The notes beneath the pieces were generated by a model. It saw only the letters and a program-made list of their open reading frames with translations, ran no database searches and had not been told where the DNA came from. DNA of 64,000 bases from Thelonectria olida (taxonomy: Eukaryota > Ascomycota > Sordariomycetes > Hypocreales > Nectriaceae), in contig JAGPYM010000001.1 of NCBI GenBank assembly GCA_020736575.1, positions 3,038,001 to 3,102,000 of the forward strand, read 5' to 3'. A program made the position numbers and the translations under genes. The number at the start of each line of letters is the position of its first letter. Positions within the stretch are counted from its first letter, which is position 1. Shown in pieces: positions 1 to 11,631 of the stretch.

Positions 1-172
1 TGTCTTTGGCCTAAATGTTAATTTGATCACGCACATATCAATCCGTCATCCATCAAAGTTGGAAGCTGCGCGAGTTGCCTTTGTATGCCGAGTTTAAATT
101 GTTGTATAAGGCCGTGGTAGTTCGTTCTTCCCTAGCCGTCGTTCTTGTCCATCCATCATCAAACATCACAAC
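1..172. other. 5' flank of the first gene
   Basis: This is presumed promoter and leader for the secreted-protein gene that starts at 173. No coding region or recognisable element was found. Confidence 0.4.
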
Positions 173-1295
173 ATGAGAGTCCGTAGCGTCTTTCTGTTTG
201 CCTTGACAATCGCCTTGGGCTCTGCTCAAGTCAAAAATGGGCAGCCCAGCGATGACAGACTCCCGCGCAAGTCGCCTCCCGTCCTTGACATAGTCGGCGA
301 CCAAAAATTTGATCGGATTAATTCCTGGGACATGGGAGGAAAAAGGAGACCACGCCCATATATCTACCAGTCCAGTCCTATGTCAGACCCGTTTGAAGTC
401 TGCGTCGCATTTCATGGAATGGCTTGGACGACCTGGTCTATCATCGAGTTGGTGAACACCATGTCGCAGAGCTCAAATGAGACTGTATTTCAGTACCCTG
501 AAGACCAGAGCGGACCTATCGTAGTAGGTTTGCCGATCCACATGCTGATACGTGATGTGTGATAGTGCTAACGCGAGAGTATCTAGGTCATGATGCGAGT
601 GATGCAGCTCTGGGAGCTATTGATCGAGAAATTGGTTTCGCGTTTGTGGCATAATTCACACAAGTGGGGGTTCTGGTATATGGAAGATGACCCTTGGCCT
701 CAAGAGGCTCAGGTCCGCATTGCTCATTGTTACATGGACGTAAGCAAGCAGCCAGTATCATGTTTGAAACAGGCCGATAACTGACACATTAAAGTACTCG
801 CACCAAACTGCGATGCTACTCACGCGGCTCAAGGAGCAGGAAGCGAAGTTCGACGACACCGATCCTCTGCGAAAGTTGGTGAATTCAAAGATCGAGCACT
901 GGGACAAGCTGTACAAGGTACGAGGAAAATATGGCGCCTCAACGGACGAGCCAAGACTGATGTAATGAGTGTAGACAATTGCCCTTGCCCTATACAGATA
1001 CGTCGATAAATCAGTATGGGGGAACTGGACCCCAGGGCCGACTCCAGACGACAGGCTGCCAGAGGAGAGGTTTCACGAAGTTCTCAACGGAACCTTTCCA
1101 TCAATCATACCAGAGTGGTTCAAGACTTTTCATCCTCAGCCCTTGCCCGGAAGCCTCATTGGACCTTGGGTTCGTGAGAACGACGCTCCACTTACACCGA
1201 GGTTCAGGGTGTTCAACAAGACATTGATGGCGTGGAACTTCACTGCCCCCAAAATTATCTATGTCGATCCGCCAACGTGCAAGCCAAGCTGCTGA
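173..1295 (+). CDS. Secreted protein of unknown function, four exons
   Basis: The model joins 173-523, 587-739, 795-917 and 975-1295, all in phase 0, giving about 315 residues. Acceptors are TAG or AAG, and intron 1 has a GCTAAC branch site. The first exon could end at 520 instead of 523, because both GTAGTA and GTAGGT are usable donors. The N-terminus is a clear signal peptide: MRVR, then a hydrophobic stretch (residues 5-17), with likely cleavage after GSA. The mature part is rich in Trp, Pro and charged residues, has Asn-x-Thr sites near the C-terminus, and ends with a Cys pair (TCKPSC). I do not recognise the family. It could be an extracellular enzyme or an effector-like protein. The signal peptide and gene structure are well supported; the function is unknown. 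Confidence 0.7.
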
Positions 1296-1797
1296 TGGTA
1301 TGAGAGAGAATTGGTTGGTCCTGCGAAAAGAGTTGAACAGTTGCATCCTGCGGGAGGTTGCCAAGGCTTGCCATCTGTGAGCACGTGCCATTGGTGATTA
1401 CCACACAAATAGGTGCAGCAGGACGGCCTGCATGTCTGTCAGGTAATTCACATAATTATTATCGATGAGCAGAATGGAAAATATTAATTGCGCATGTTGC
1501 ATGATCGGGCGACCCTGAGCACCTCTTGACGGCGGTGATTCACAAAGCACGAAATCATTTAGGAAGGGAGAGAGTCGCAAGGCCGTCCGTCAGCTGGCCC
1601 CACGTGAGTTCCCCGGGCGGTGAAGGATTCTGCCGCCTCATCTACAAGGGACACATCACTGCCTTACGACGACATCGAACAGCATCTCTGGTAAAGGACA
1701 TTTTGGACAGCCGTGAAATTGACTATTGAAGCTGCATGGCCACGTGAAGAGACTCCATGCTCGTCGCTGAGCTATTCTGTGTCCCGGGGCGCCCAAC
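1296..1797. other. Intergenic, 3' flank and MON2 promoter
   Basis: There is no convincing coding region. Two CACGTG palindromes (about 1600 and 1742) lie within 200 nt of the MON2 start and could be bHLH/E-box sites, but this is only a sequence match. Confidence 0.35.
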
Positions 1798-4700
1798 ATG
1801 ACGACCCAACTGTTGGCCACTGAGCTGGCCAACCTCATTCAGGAGAGCAAAAGGAAGCACAACGATTTGCGACAAGTGAGCTGCCCTGCCCTCTCAACCA
1901 CAACTGTTCAAGTGTCTCATACTGTATCCAGGCTGCCGAGAAGTCTCTTGAAGAACTAAAGAGCTTACGGAACCCTTCCGAACAAACAGCTCCCGAAGGT
2001 CTGCCATGCGACATGTCCATGATAGCTCCAACGCCAGTCTAATGCCCGTCTCATAGAGCTCGCCCAGAAAGTCAACTTTGTCAACCCATTTATCATCGCC
2101 TGCGGAACCAAAAATGCCAAGTTCACCGCCATTGCCATTGTCTGCCTTCAGCGGCTGATTGTCTCTCGAGCCCTTCCCCGCTCTAAGCTGAATCAGGTCT
2201 TGGAAGCCTTGATGCAGGCCACGTCAGCTGGACTGGACGTGCAACTCAAGATCCTTCAAGCATTGCCGTCGCTTCTGCAAAACTATGCTTCTGACCTTCA
2301 GGGGAATCTCTTGGTGACTGCTCTAAACATTTGTTTCACCTTGCAGAGCAGCAAAAATGCTATTGTTAGCCACACTTCGGCCGCGACTCTCCAGCAACTG
2401 GTGGTCTCTGTCTTTGACAAGGTTGTCGCTGAGGATAGTAAGTATACTAAGCTATATGCTGATGATGACCTGTTCTTATGTTTTCCTAGAGAAAGCTGGC
2501 GACGCCGGTACGAGCGAGTCTCCCCAAGGGCAATCCGAACCTCGCACTGCCGCATTAGATGCTTATAGAGTACGCCGTATTTCACCCATTATCAGACACA
2601 CACTAACGTACTTAGATCTTTAATGATCTCTGTCTCATGACAGAAAACCAGCGCCCTGAGTTCCTGCGGTTTTCTGGGCTTCACCAGACCTTCGGCTTGG
2701 AGCTGATTGAGTCAGTCATCACTCACCATGCCAGTGTCTTCACCGATCATCCAGAACAGGCCCAAATCTTGCGGTCGCGAGTAATGCCACTCATCATGAG
2801 CGCACTAAAAGGGAAACCCAACTTTGCGACGACAGTGAGACTTGTTCGCATTCTCTATACCATGCTACGGCGGCACATTGCCATCTTGCCGTCAGAATGC
2901 GGAGAGTCCATTGCTATTTTAACGCAACTCCTTGACCAAGACGACTATCTGTGGAAGCGAGCTCTGTGTATGGAGGTCTTCCGAGGAATATTCTCAGAGC
3001 ACGCCCTTCTGCGTCGCATATTTTCCATATACGATGCCCAAGAAGGCGAACGCGACGTCCTCAAACCCTTGATTGCCACATTCGTACGACTCAGCACAGA
3101 AAAGCCTGCAGTTATAGGACTGGGCCATCAATCAACCATGCCCACTACCAGTGTTCAGTCTAGTTCCTCTTCATCTGACCAAGCCATGCTCGAGGCTAGT
3201 GGCATGACTGGAATTATTGGCAGCTCCATGACCTCCTCGGAGTTGACAACCACTGGCATCAGTACCCAATGGAGTTCCGTCCGGGTGCCTTGCATCGACC
3301 AACTTGACAAGACAGAGGCACCGCCTATTCCAGAATCCTACATCTACAGTCTCGTATTGGCTTGTATCTCATCCATCTCCGACGGCCTCGCCAAATTTAT
3401 TCTGCCCCTCACTGTGCCTGGTGATACCCGAGGGCGACGGAAGATCTCGAAGGAGAGTGGTCGCGATTCGCCTGCACCCCCTCAACTTGAACCAGAGAAT
3501 CAAGTTCCAAAAGGCAGATCCGAGAGATCGGGTTCGTTTAAGAGAAACCCGGTGCCTCTCAACCCACTCACATTGGAAGAACACCCGTTGTTCTCCGAGG
3601 TTCAAGTGTGCGCTGAGATTGTCGAACAGTGTTGGCCAGCAATTCTCGCAACATGCTCAACCTTTCTTTATGCTGCACTGGACTCAGAGTATTATCATGG
3701 TTTAGTTCGAGCCTTCCAACGGTTCGCTCATGTGGCAGGCTTACTGCAGCTGTCAACCCCACGAGATGCCTTCCTCACAACGCTAGGCAAGGCTGCTGTT
3801 CCACCAAATGTCATCACTGCATGTTTCAATGTGGGACAAGCACGCCCGCAAACCCCCAGTACGCCCACCGACACTAATAGTCTCTTCAGTAATGCTAGGG
3901 GTCTGTTGAGTGTCGATAGTCTGACACCAGCAACCCCTTCGGGAGAGAAACAGCGTCAGGCTTCCTTTGATGCTGCATCGGCGTCTCTCAACACTAGAAA
4001 CCTTTTATGTCTTCGTGCTCTTCTCAACTTGGGCATTGCCTTGGGCCCGACTCTTGGCCCTGCCTGGAGTATCATTCTCGAGACCTTGCAGCAAGCTGAC
4101 TTTGTGCTTTTTGTATCTGGCAAGGCTCCTGGAAAGACTCCAATGCTCAATCGGGGACCTGATCAAGGAGGCGAAAACGATGCCAGCGTGCTGATGGCTA
4201 ATTTTGGCACTGAGGTCCGTTCAGTTGAAACGGCGGCCTCGAGATTGATTGAAAGCACGGTTGACTTCCCGAATGACTCCTTTATGGAAGTTGTGACTGC
4301 TATCTGCAATCTCCTCCACCCCCATGAGCAGACTGAGGCAACTCCCCAGCAAGCACCCACGGACGGCCAAAAGCTCCAGGCGCCATCTAAAACAGCCCGC
4401 CGATTCTCAGGGCAGTCTGCTCCTGGCTCTACCCAAGAAGATCAATTCGCCCTGGCAAAACTGGGCGAGATTGCAACTATCAACATTGACAGAATGCTGG
4501 ATTATAGCCCAGACGAGTCTGGCTGGTCAGCATTGGTTGACGAGCTAATCCGGACTCTAACCTCGTCCGCAACCAACTCATCAGTGAGGACTCGAGCAGC
4601 AGAAATCCTCGTGGGGCTAGTGTTGGAGGCTGCTACTGTGACAGCATCATTGCCGGACGAGTCTCGCGGAGATATCCAACTACGACTATTTGAGGCCCTA

Positions 4701-7209
4701 CGAGGATCCCTGACCCCACTGCTCAGTGGTGACCGTGAAACCTCCGTTGCGAATCAGGCAACGGATATTGATATTCATAAGATCATTCTTGAGGGTCTAA
4801 AGAGTGTCATTGAAGGTTGCGGCGAAAGCCTTGTCAGTGGGTGGGACATCGCTTTCGAAATCATTGGCACGATTTTCATCACCAAGGAATTCGACCCTAA
4901 CGATCGTCGTGGTTCGCTAGCAAACCCGATTCTCCTTGATACCCTGTCAGCGAAGCTCATTCGTTCTTCTTTCAACTCACTCCAACTTATTTGCTCCGAC
5001 TTCTTGGCCTCCCTGCCAAACACATGTTTCCTCATACTTGTGGATACTCTATACAAGTTTTGTTCTCAAGATGATGATTTAAACATTGCCTTGACGGTAA
5101 GTCCTTTAGCTAGCATTGTACTGGCTCCCTGCTAATTTCTCTCCTTAGACTGTAACATTTTTCTGGGTGCTCTCCGACTTCCTTTCAGCAAAGAACGAAT
5201 CCCTCGATATCACAGTGGAGATGATGCGAGGAACTGAAGTAGCTGATCTCGAGAAGATGGCTGCTGATCAAACTTACAAAGGATCCGATGCTGCCTTATG
5301 GATGCTTCTCTTGCTGCGACTGACGACTGTCACGACCGACGACAGGCTTGAGTTGCGCAACAGTGCAACGCAGACCTTGCTGCGTATCTTTGACGCCTAT
5401 GGCGACCGCCTCAGCCCCGAAGCGTGGTCCATCTGCATCAAGTCCGTCATATTCAAGCTCCTAGGGTCCATCGAAGAAGAACTCAAGGTTGCAGAGGATG
5501 ACAATATGGACCCGGAGGATCGCGCAGAATGGAACGAGACCGCTGTGGTCGTTCTTAATGGTATCTCGAGCCTCCTCGCTAATTATTTGGATATTCTTAC
5601 AGTTCACCCTTCCTTCAACCATCTCTGGCGGGAACTTCTTGGTCATTTTACCACTCTGTTGGACTTCAAGGTCCTGGACATCAACACTGCAACTTTCAAA
5701 GCGCTCAGCCATGTCTTGTCTCAGACTAGCGATGATGGAAAGCCAACATTCAATAAGACCACTGTCGACTTCGCCTGGGATTTGTGGTCAAGAGGCATAC
5801 CTATGTCTCAACAGGTCAAGGGCAAGGCAACTGACAACCAGAACTGCCTCATTGCATATGTCGCGGCGCTATCCGAAATCTACAGGCTCGTTCAGGATGA
5901 TCTCACCGCCGAGAGGGTCCAACGAATGTTGACGCTGCTTCGTGAGACTCTTGGGGAAGCCACCGTGGGGGGCTACGTAGCCGATGCTGAGTACGTCACG
6001 CCTCTTCAAGCTCATATCCTCGAGGCCATTCAAATGATTCGAACAAACATTGACGGAGTCCCGTCTACTATGATTACGCAAGTTGCTGAGCTTGCCATGG
6101 TGGCATTCAATCAAGAAGACACAAAGCAAGGCTCGAAGCGGACATACATCGCTCTGTCCAAGGCAAGCATGAAGACTTTGGAAAAGCTCATCTTGAACCA
6201 CTTTTCAGACAAGGACATTTACCAAAGCGGCGCATTTTCCGACGCTCTCAATGCTCTGTGCAAACCCATCGCTCTCAAATATCGTTTCCCCATCATCACC
6301 AAATCTATCCAACCTTGGAGGTTAGCGACATCCACGGCCCTTGTTATTTTGGAGGCGACTCTACCACACCTGAATGGGCTTGATATCTCCCGAGGCGTAA
6401 CGCAGAAGATCTGGTCAACAATCGTGGCCATCGCTGATGGAATTCTTGGCGCAGACACTGAGAGTGCTGCAGAGGGCACTGACTTTTTAGGTGACGAAGG
6501 CTTCGATATCTCATCTTTTCGCAAGTTGCGAGAGCTCATTATTCCCGCTCTTGGAGCCGAGGCGATTTCAGACAAGAGTCGCAAAACGTATGCGCAAAGC
6601 CTGTTTATGACATCCATCATTCATGCTCCTTCGCCGGCCGAAGAGTCCATCATCAATGGTACCCATGAAGCCGGGTTCTCCGCGCTTTATTCTCCGCGAC
6701 CGGGCCGCACAGTCGCTGTGCCACCCAGGAGGCGGTCGCAGATGTCGTACGTTGCTTGTCAGGAACTATTCTCGCTGATTTCAGCGAGCGAGGAGCCCAC
6801 CATTGTCATTCAACCACCGACGCCTCTATCACCAACCGGGAAGATGAATCACTTTTCTGAGAACCCTTCATCTCTACACTTGCGCATTGCTAGCACTGCG
6901 GCGCCGTTCCTTATTCTCCGATGCGCACTCACGCTTCGAACGTATATCGCAGATCAGCCTTTGAGAGGAAAGATGCCACAACCGCTAAGTCAACGAAAAG
7001 AGCTTGTGTGGATACTGCGTAAGCTGGTGGATCTGAAGAGTGAGAGTGGTGCAATTCCCGAGCTGAGCGGAGTTGAGAGCGAGGGACGGAAGCATTTGTT
7101 ACGGTTGTATCCTCTGATTGTGCGCGCTTCGGGCGTAGCTGGGGATGAGAAGGTTTCAGCATTACTTAGAGAAGCATTGGAAGTTGTAGGAGGCGAACTC
7201 GGGGTCTGA
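1798..7209 (+). CDS. mon2: MON2, large Sec7-related HEAT-repeat protein of Golgi/endosome traffic
   Basis: Six exons (1798-1875, 1932-1998, 2057-2437, 2490-2569, 2616-5096, 5149-7209) give about 1715 residues, the usual fungal MON2 length. The N-terminus (LATELANLIQESKRKHNDL, then AAEKSLEELKSLR) and the next block (NFVNPFIIACGTKNAKF) are the hallmark DCB region. The rest is alpha-helical HEAT-like sequence with low-complexity Ser/Pro linkers around residues 360-490 and 620-650. MON2 is a peripheral membrane protein of the trans-Golgi/endosome. In yeast it acts with Dop1 and the Neo1 flippase in recycling and vacuole targeting, and it lacks the catalytic Sec7 domain of the large ARF-GEFs. All introns are GT-AG. 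The first ATG is chosen because translation starts directly with the conserved block. No frame breaks were seen. Confidence 0.93.
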
Positions 7210-7514
7210 AAGCGGGCAGATTTATGATTTCAATAGAGGACACTTCAAAGACACCATGTACTAGAGTTGTAGACTTTTGATATCTCCTCTCACCGATGTG
7301 AGGTATCCTCGCGGCGCCTCCTTTCCTATCTCAGTAGTTTGTCACTTTGCGATGAGGAGAGACTACGGCTTGGAACCTGTGCATACACGCCCAGAATACA
7401 AAGGGATAGCTGTGAATAAGATAATAGAAAAACGAAGAAAGATTTAGGTTTTTGACACTTCCTGAGTGGATGAAAACTGCGAGATCTTCTACCCAAACTG
7501 CGGACGCCTCAAGC
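7210..7514. other. Intergenic, between MON2 and the 5S gene
   Basis: This is presumed MON2 3' UTR and 5S upstream region. Nothing else was recognised. Confidence 0.35.
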
Positions 7515-7633
7515 ACATACGACCATAGCTCTTAGAAAACACTGGGTCCCGTCTGCTCCCCGCACGTTAAGCTGAGAAGCGGCGAACTAGTACTCGGGTC
7601 GGTGACGACCGGGGAATCCTCGCTGTTGTATGT
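7515..7633 (+). rRNA. 5S ribosomal RNA, dispersed single gene
   Basis: The 119-nt segment starts with the fungal 5S signature ACATACGACCATAG and ends with CTGTTGTATGT. It has the expected internal promoter region (AGTACTCGGGTCGGTGACG) and is followed at 7638-7642 by a T5 run, the Pol III stop signal, with a second T run shortly after. Single dispersed 5S genes are normal in Pezizomycotina. The 5' and 3' ends (ACATACGAC and GTTGTATGT) can pair as helix I. This intact copy is the reference for the two partial copies at 18061 and 22981. Confidence 0.95.
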
Positions 7634-7877
7634 TCTCTTTTTGATCTTTTTGTTGAATTTTCTTGCCTCTATAGTGTCCGCTGTGAAACAATTTGAAGCG
7701 AAGGCGGATGTCGGGTGGTTGTGTTGTGTGGCTGAGCGTTGGTTGGTTATTAGTGCCTGCCTGTCATGGAGGGATGGAGGGGTTCAAGGTCTCCACAGCA
7801 CTCATCGACGCGGGGCACGAATTCCACTCCACGAAATTCTTTTGCATCCGTGAATACTTGGTCCATAAGCACGCATC

Positions 7878-9069
7878 ATGGGGAAATCGTCCAAGGATAA
7901 GCGTGACGCTTACTACCGGCTTGCCAAAGAGCAAGGCTGGCGAGCCAGAAGTGCATTCAAGCTGTTGCAACTTGACGAAGGTTGGTAAATCTTCCGCGAT
8001 CGACGGCCAGGTGCAGAAGCTGACATGGTGACTCTGTCTAGAATTTGACCTCTTTACCAATGTCACCCGAGTCGTCGATCTGTGCGCCGCGCCAGGAAGT
8101 TGGTCTCAGGTCCTCTCCCGAGTCCTGATCAAGGGAGAAAAGTTTGGTCGGACAGCATGGCACGACAAGGAGGCTAGGTTCCGACAGCAGATGCTGGGGA
8201 TTTTACCCGAAGGCTTGAGTGACGACCAGAAAGCCGAGGTGGAGAAGACAGTCAACGAGCAGCAGCAGGAGAAGAACTCGCCCCGAGAGGACGTCAAAAT
8301 TGTGTCCATTGACTTGCAGCCCATTTCGCCGCTGGCAGGCATCACCACGTTGCGCGCCGACATCACCCATCCCGCGACGGTACCTCTGCTACTTTCCGCC
8401 CTCGATCCCGATTACGATGCCAACGCCGGAACGCAAGCTTCGCACCCGGTCGATCTAGTTCTGAGCGACGGTGCCCCTGATGTCACTGGACTGCACGACC
8501 TCGACATCTACGTCCAGTCACAACTTCTCTTTGCTGCGCTTAACCTTGCCTTGTGTGTTTTGAAGCCCGGCGGCAAGTTTGTGGCCAAGATTTTCCGCGG
8601 CAAGAACGTCGACGTGCTGTATGCACAGCTCAAGATTTTTTTCGAAAAGGTCATTGTCGCCAAACCGCGTAGCAGTCGTGCCAGCAGCGTCGAGGCATTT
8701 ATTGTGTGCATCAACTTCCAGCCCCCAGCAGGATTCAGCGCCAGCCTGGAGGAGCCCCTGGGAGTTGGTGGGCGCCTGGAGCAGATGCTCAAGGAACGCG
8801 AGGCTCAGGACGCCGACACTGACATGAAGGATGTGGATGGTGGCGTGGTGGAGATGGACGTTTACGACAACATACCCGAGGCTAAGGAGAGAAGCACCCG
8901 ATGGATCGCGCCTTTCATTTCCTGTGGAGATCTATCCGCATTTGATTCCGATGCCTCTTACCAGCTCCCTGAGGACTACGTCTCTCTTGACCCGGTCCAG
9001 CCGCCTATTGCTCCCCCGTACAAGCGCGCCATTGAGATGCGAGCCGCAATGTCGGGTCCGTCGCGATAA
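7878..9069 (+). CDS. trm7: TRM7-type tRNA 2'-O-ribose methyltransferase (FtsJ/RrmJ fold)
   Basis: Exons 7878-7980 and 8042-9069 give 376 residues. The donor is the weak GTTGGT; the stronger GTAAAT four bases on would create a stop. The start [18 protein letters not shown] and [16 protein letters not shown] match TRM7, which methylates positions 32 and 34 of the tRNA anticodon loop with the partner subunits Trm732 and Trm734. The SAM site is [14 protein letters not shown]. The K-D-K-E catalytic tetrad is visible as K28, D177 (LSDGAPD), K217 (KFVAKIF) and E252 (SSVEAF). Between the SAM motif and VSIDLQPI there is a charged insertion of about 50 residues, rich in Gln/Glu/Lys. A C-terminal extension after residue 270 carries acidic stretches. 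Identification is firm; the role of the insertion is unknown. Confidence 0.94.
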
Positions 9070-9157
9070 ATAATTACAATCAAAGCCAAACACCTAAGAA
9101 ATCTCTAAACGGAGACTCGGCAAAAAACGCAAGAAGATATAACATGAAAGTCCTTGA

Positions 9158-9807
9158 TCAATGACACTTGGGTACAGGCTTCTCAGCTGGGCCGGGTAGT
9201 TCGAGAACCACCAAACCGGCCGACGGACCATCGTCAAAGTCTAAGACGCCGAGCTCCCGCTTGTACATCCTTGCAGTCGCATCGTCATGTGTCATGAGCA
9301 TGAGGCCGCGCATGTCTTTCCATTCATTGACGATTTCCTTGAGACATCGCATCAACCACGAGGCCAAGCCCTTGCGTTGGAACTCGTCCAGAACGAAAAC
9401 GTCGGTAAGGTAGGCGAAAGTCACATAGTCTGTGACAAGGCGGGCGAAGCCGACCATTTTGATTCGGGAGCCGTCTTTTGGTCGAGCGATGCCGTTTCCT
9501 ATGGCCGTGTTAACGAATTGGACGAACAAGAGCCTAGTGGCGGAGACCAAAGGTGCTGGCGGTTATATCACCTACTCTTCATATCTTCGGCAGTCTGGGG
9601 TACTGAATATATGGCAAGGGTCATGCAGTTTCTGAGGAGCTTGTGCAGTTGCGGCTGCTCGAGGGGACTGCTCCACCACATGTCGTTGAGGAACTTGTTG
9701 AAAGCATTGGGGTCGAGATAAGACTTGTCGTTGGTGATGAAGAAGTTGTCGCGGTACCAGAACCGGGGCTCGCCTTCGGCTTGCATCTTGATGTCTAGGG
9801 AGCCCAT
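9158..9807 (-). CDS. GNAT-family N-acetyltransferase
   Basis: Exon 1 is 9576-9807 and exon 2 is 9158-9498, giving 190 residues. The intron has a GTAGGT donor, a GTTAACA branch site and a CATAG acceptor, and it removes the frame shift between the two open frames. The acetyl-CoA-binding motif A reads VFVLDEFQRKGLASWLM (Q/R-x-x-G), preceded by GFARLVTDYVTFAYLTD, the usual beta4 strand of this fungal GNAT group. The N-terminal 75 residues (WYRDNFFITNDKSYLDPNAF) are typical of fungal homologues. The substrate is unknown. The ATG at 9807 is used because an upstream in-frame codon at 9828 is TTG. The 3' end converges on TRM7, leaving only 88 nt between the two stop codons. Confidence 0.85.
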
Positions 9808-10977
9808 CTTGGGAGGGAACAAAGACAAAGGGGGTTGTGCTTCGAGAAGGCAAGGTCTCTGATGGGATTCTCCCTCTCTGGGATTCTTGGGAGTATTCGG
9901 GTTGTATGCTGCTTTGTTCGGGCACGTTTGAAGCTTCCAAGTTTGGGCCCCCCAGTGGCAAGGACTCGTTCCTTGTTAGACGACGATGATGCTTGGGTTC
10001 TGTGAAACTCGTCGTTCCCGTTCCGGCTAGTGGCGGCTTTCAAGGCGGAGGAGGGGACTTGGCCTTGTGATGGTTACTTAGTTGAGGGGGGCTGACACTT
10101 TTAGTCACCGGATCGTGAAGGGTTGGTCAGGTGCAAGAGGGGTTCGTAAAGTTTCTTTGCGGGGAAGAAGACGGGAGGGAAGACGTCTGGAGTTGCGATG
10201 GAAGAATCGATTTCGTCACTTGAGGCTGAGGAGCAGGGAACAAGGAGGAGTTGGTCTGGGGAAGAAGTGTGGGGGGGGGGGAGGTTGGTTGACGATTGAC
10301 GACAGAAGAATACGGCAACTTATATAATTGCGGCGTCAATGAGTGAGATGAGATGAGACGCAATGGTTCTGCGAGATATAATACAATGTTGTGCATAAAG
10401 TGCTGCCTTTAACCCTTGGTTTACCTCGTCATCCCGCGCTTTACCTATCTACCGCCGCATCTATGCATTCCATCTGCATTATAGATAGAGGCACGCATCG
10501 CCAGTGGGAACGCGAGGGGTCATTCTGGCCATTTTCGCCGTCTGTGATTTGACAATGCCGCGACCAGCGCGTGCGAGATAAGAGCAGTTGTCAAGATTAT
10601 GTAGTCGGGGCGCATAGGGCGCGTTTGTCATTTTGACAAAGGCCGGCTCACTCGGTGGCGGAACTACGGCCGTGTGCGGGCGCCGGCCGATTGAGTCCAG
10701 CTTCCCTGTGTTGTTCCGGCCGGCTCGAAGCCCGAAGGACGGGTACATTCGGTAGAAATGGCGTCAATGGCTTTTGTTTACGTACAAATTGGTTCTATTG
10801 GGAAGGTCATGGCGGTCATGATGAAGGCGAGCGCTGCCTCATGGCTATAGTCGTGTGGGGATGGGCAAGGATGCGATCAAGCAAATCACCGTCTATTTTC
10901 TACTCCAGCTTTCTTGTCCCTACCTAGGTCGATATTAAAACTACTGCGTGCCCATCTATCATACTCGGTTCAACCAA
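9808..10977. other. Intergenic, 1.2 kb
   Basis: This holds the promoter of the GNAT gene and the 3' flank of the GPI-type protein gene. It contains a G-rich stretch near 10270-10285. Short open frames on both strands are low-complexity or lack an ATG. No gene was supported. Confidence 0.35.
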
Positions 10978-11631
10978 CTACAGCAAGCCAGCGTAGACGG
11001 CAGCACCGGCCATGAGGCCCATGAGAGCGCCAGCAGTGGGCATGGACGCAGCGCCGCCGGTAGAGGAGGTCGTCTCGGCGCTGGAAGAGCCCGATTCAGT
11101 GCCCGTCGCGGTCGAGTTGGACCCGGACCCGGACCCGGAGTGAGAGCCGGCAGACGGGGTGGTAATGGCAGACACTGGAGTGCCCGTGGTCGCGGCGGCG
11201 ACGGTGGTGTCCTCATCCGACTCGGACTCGGCAACCTTGGTGCTCAGCGTGGTGCGATGAGTAGCAGTCTCCTCATCGGTCGTGGCAGCTTCAGTAATGG
11301 TAGCCGACTCATCCTCGTCCGCCTGGGTGGTAGTAGACTTGACGGCGGCAGCGGTGGTGCTGGCGGCCATGTCGAGGTAGCTGGGCGAGTAGGTGGCGGT
11401 GCCCTCGTACAGCGGGCATCCAGGAACAGTGGTCTTGGGGGGCGCCCGGCCGCCGCCACAGTCGAGGAATTCGCAGATCTCGCCTGTGTCGGGGACGTAC
11501 CAGATGCGAGTGGCATAGGGAGTGCCTCCGGATGGCGAATAGACGCCGTCGGACGAGGTGCAGCCTTCGAGGTCGGTGCGGGCGAGGGCCGGCGCAGCGG
11601 CGAGAAGGAGGGCAGCGGCTGTGACACGCAT
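10978..11631 (-). CDS. Secreted, probably GPI-anchored Ser/Thr-rich surface protein
   Basis: A single exon of 217 residues. The signal peptide is MRVTAAALLLAAAPALA. It is followed by a compact Cys-containing domain (residues 22-70) with IWYVPDTGEICEFLDCGGG and APPKTTVPGCPLY, a block I have seen in many sordariomycete secreted proteins, some annotated by similarity as siderophore-related. I do not trust that label. Residues 80-190 are Thr/Ser/Ala-rich, likely O-glycosylated. The end (GGAASMPTAGALMGLMAGAA and a hydrophobic tail) fits a GPI-attachment signal with an omega site near Gly/Ala/Ser. An in-frame extension upstream to 11790 has no supporting features and crosses the TGAA repeat, so the ATG at the signal peptide is used. 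Confidence 0.8.
   Translation of the reverse strand: MRVTAAALLLAAAPALARTDLEGCTSSDGVYSPSGGTPYATRIWYVPDTGEICEFLDCGGGRAPPKTTVPGCPLYEGTATYSPSYLDMAASTTAAAVKSTTTQADEDESATITEAATTDEETATHRTTLSTKVAESESDEDTTVAAATTGTPVSAITTPSAGSHSGSGSGSNSTATGTESGSSSAETTSSTGGAASMPTAGALMGLMAGAAVYAGLL

Noticed and set aside
9551..9575. Frameshift or pseudogene in the GNAT gene
   Set aside because: The break between the two frames is fully explained by a consensus 77-nt intron (9499-9575).
10127..10396. 89-codon minus-strand frame upstream of the GNAT gene
   Set aside because: Pro/Ser-rich, poor start context, no similarity; likely promoter DNA.
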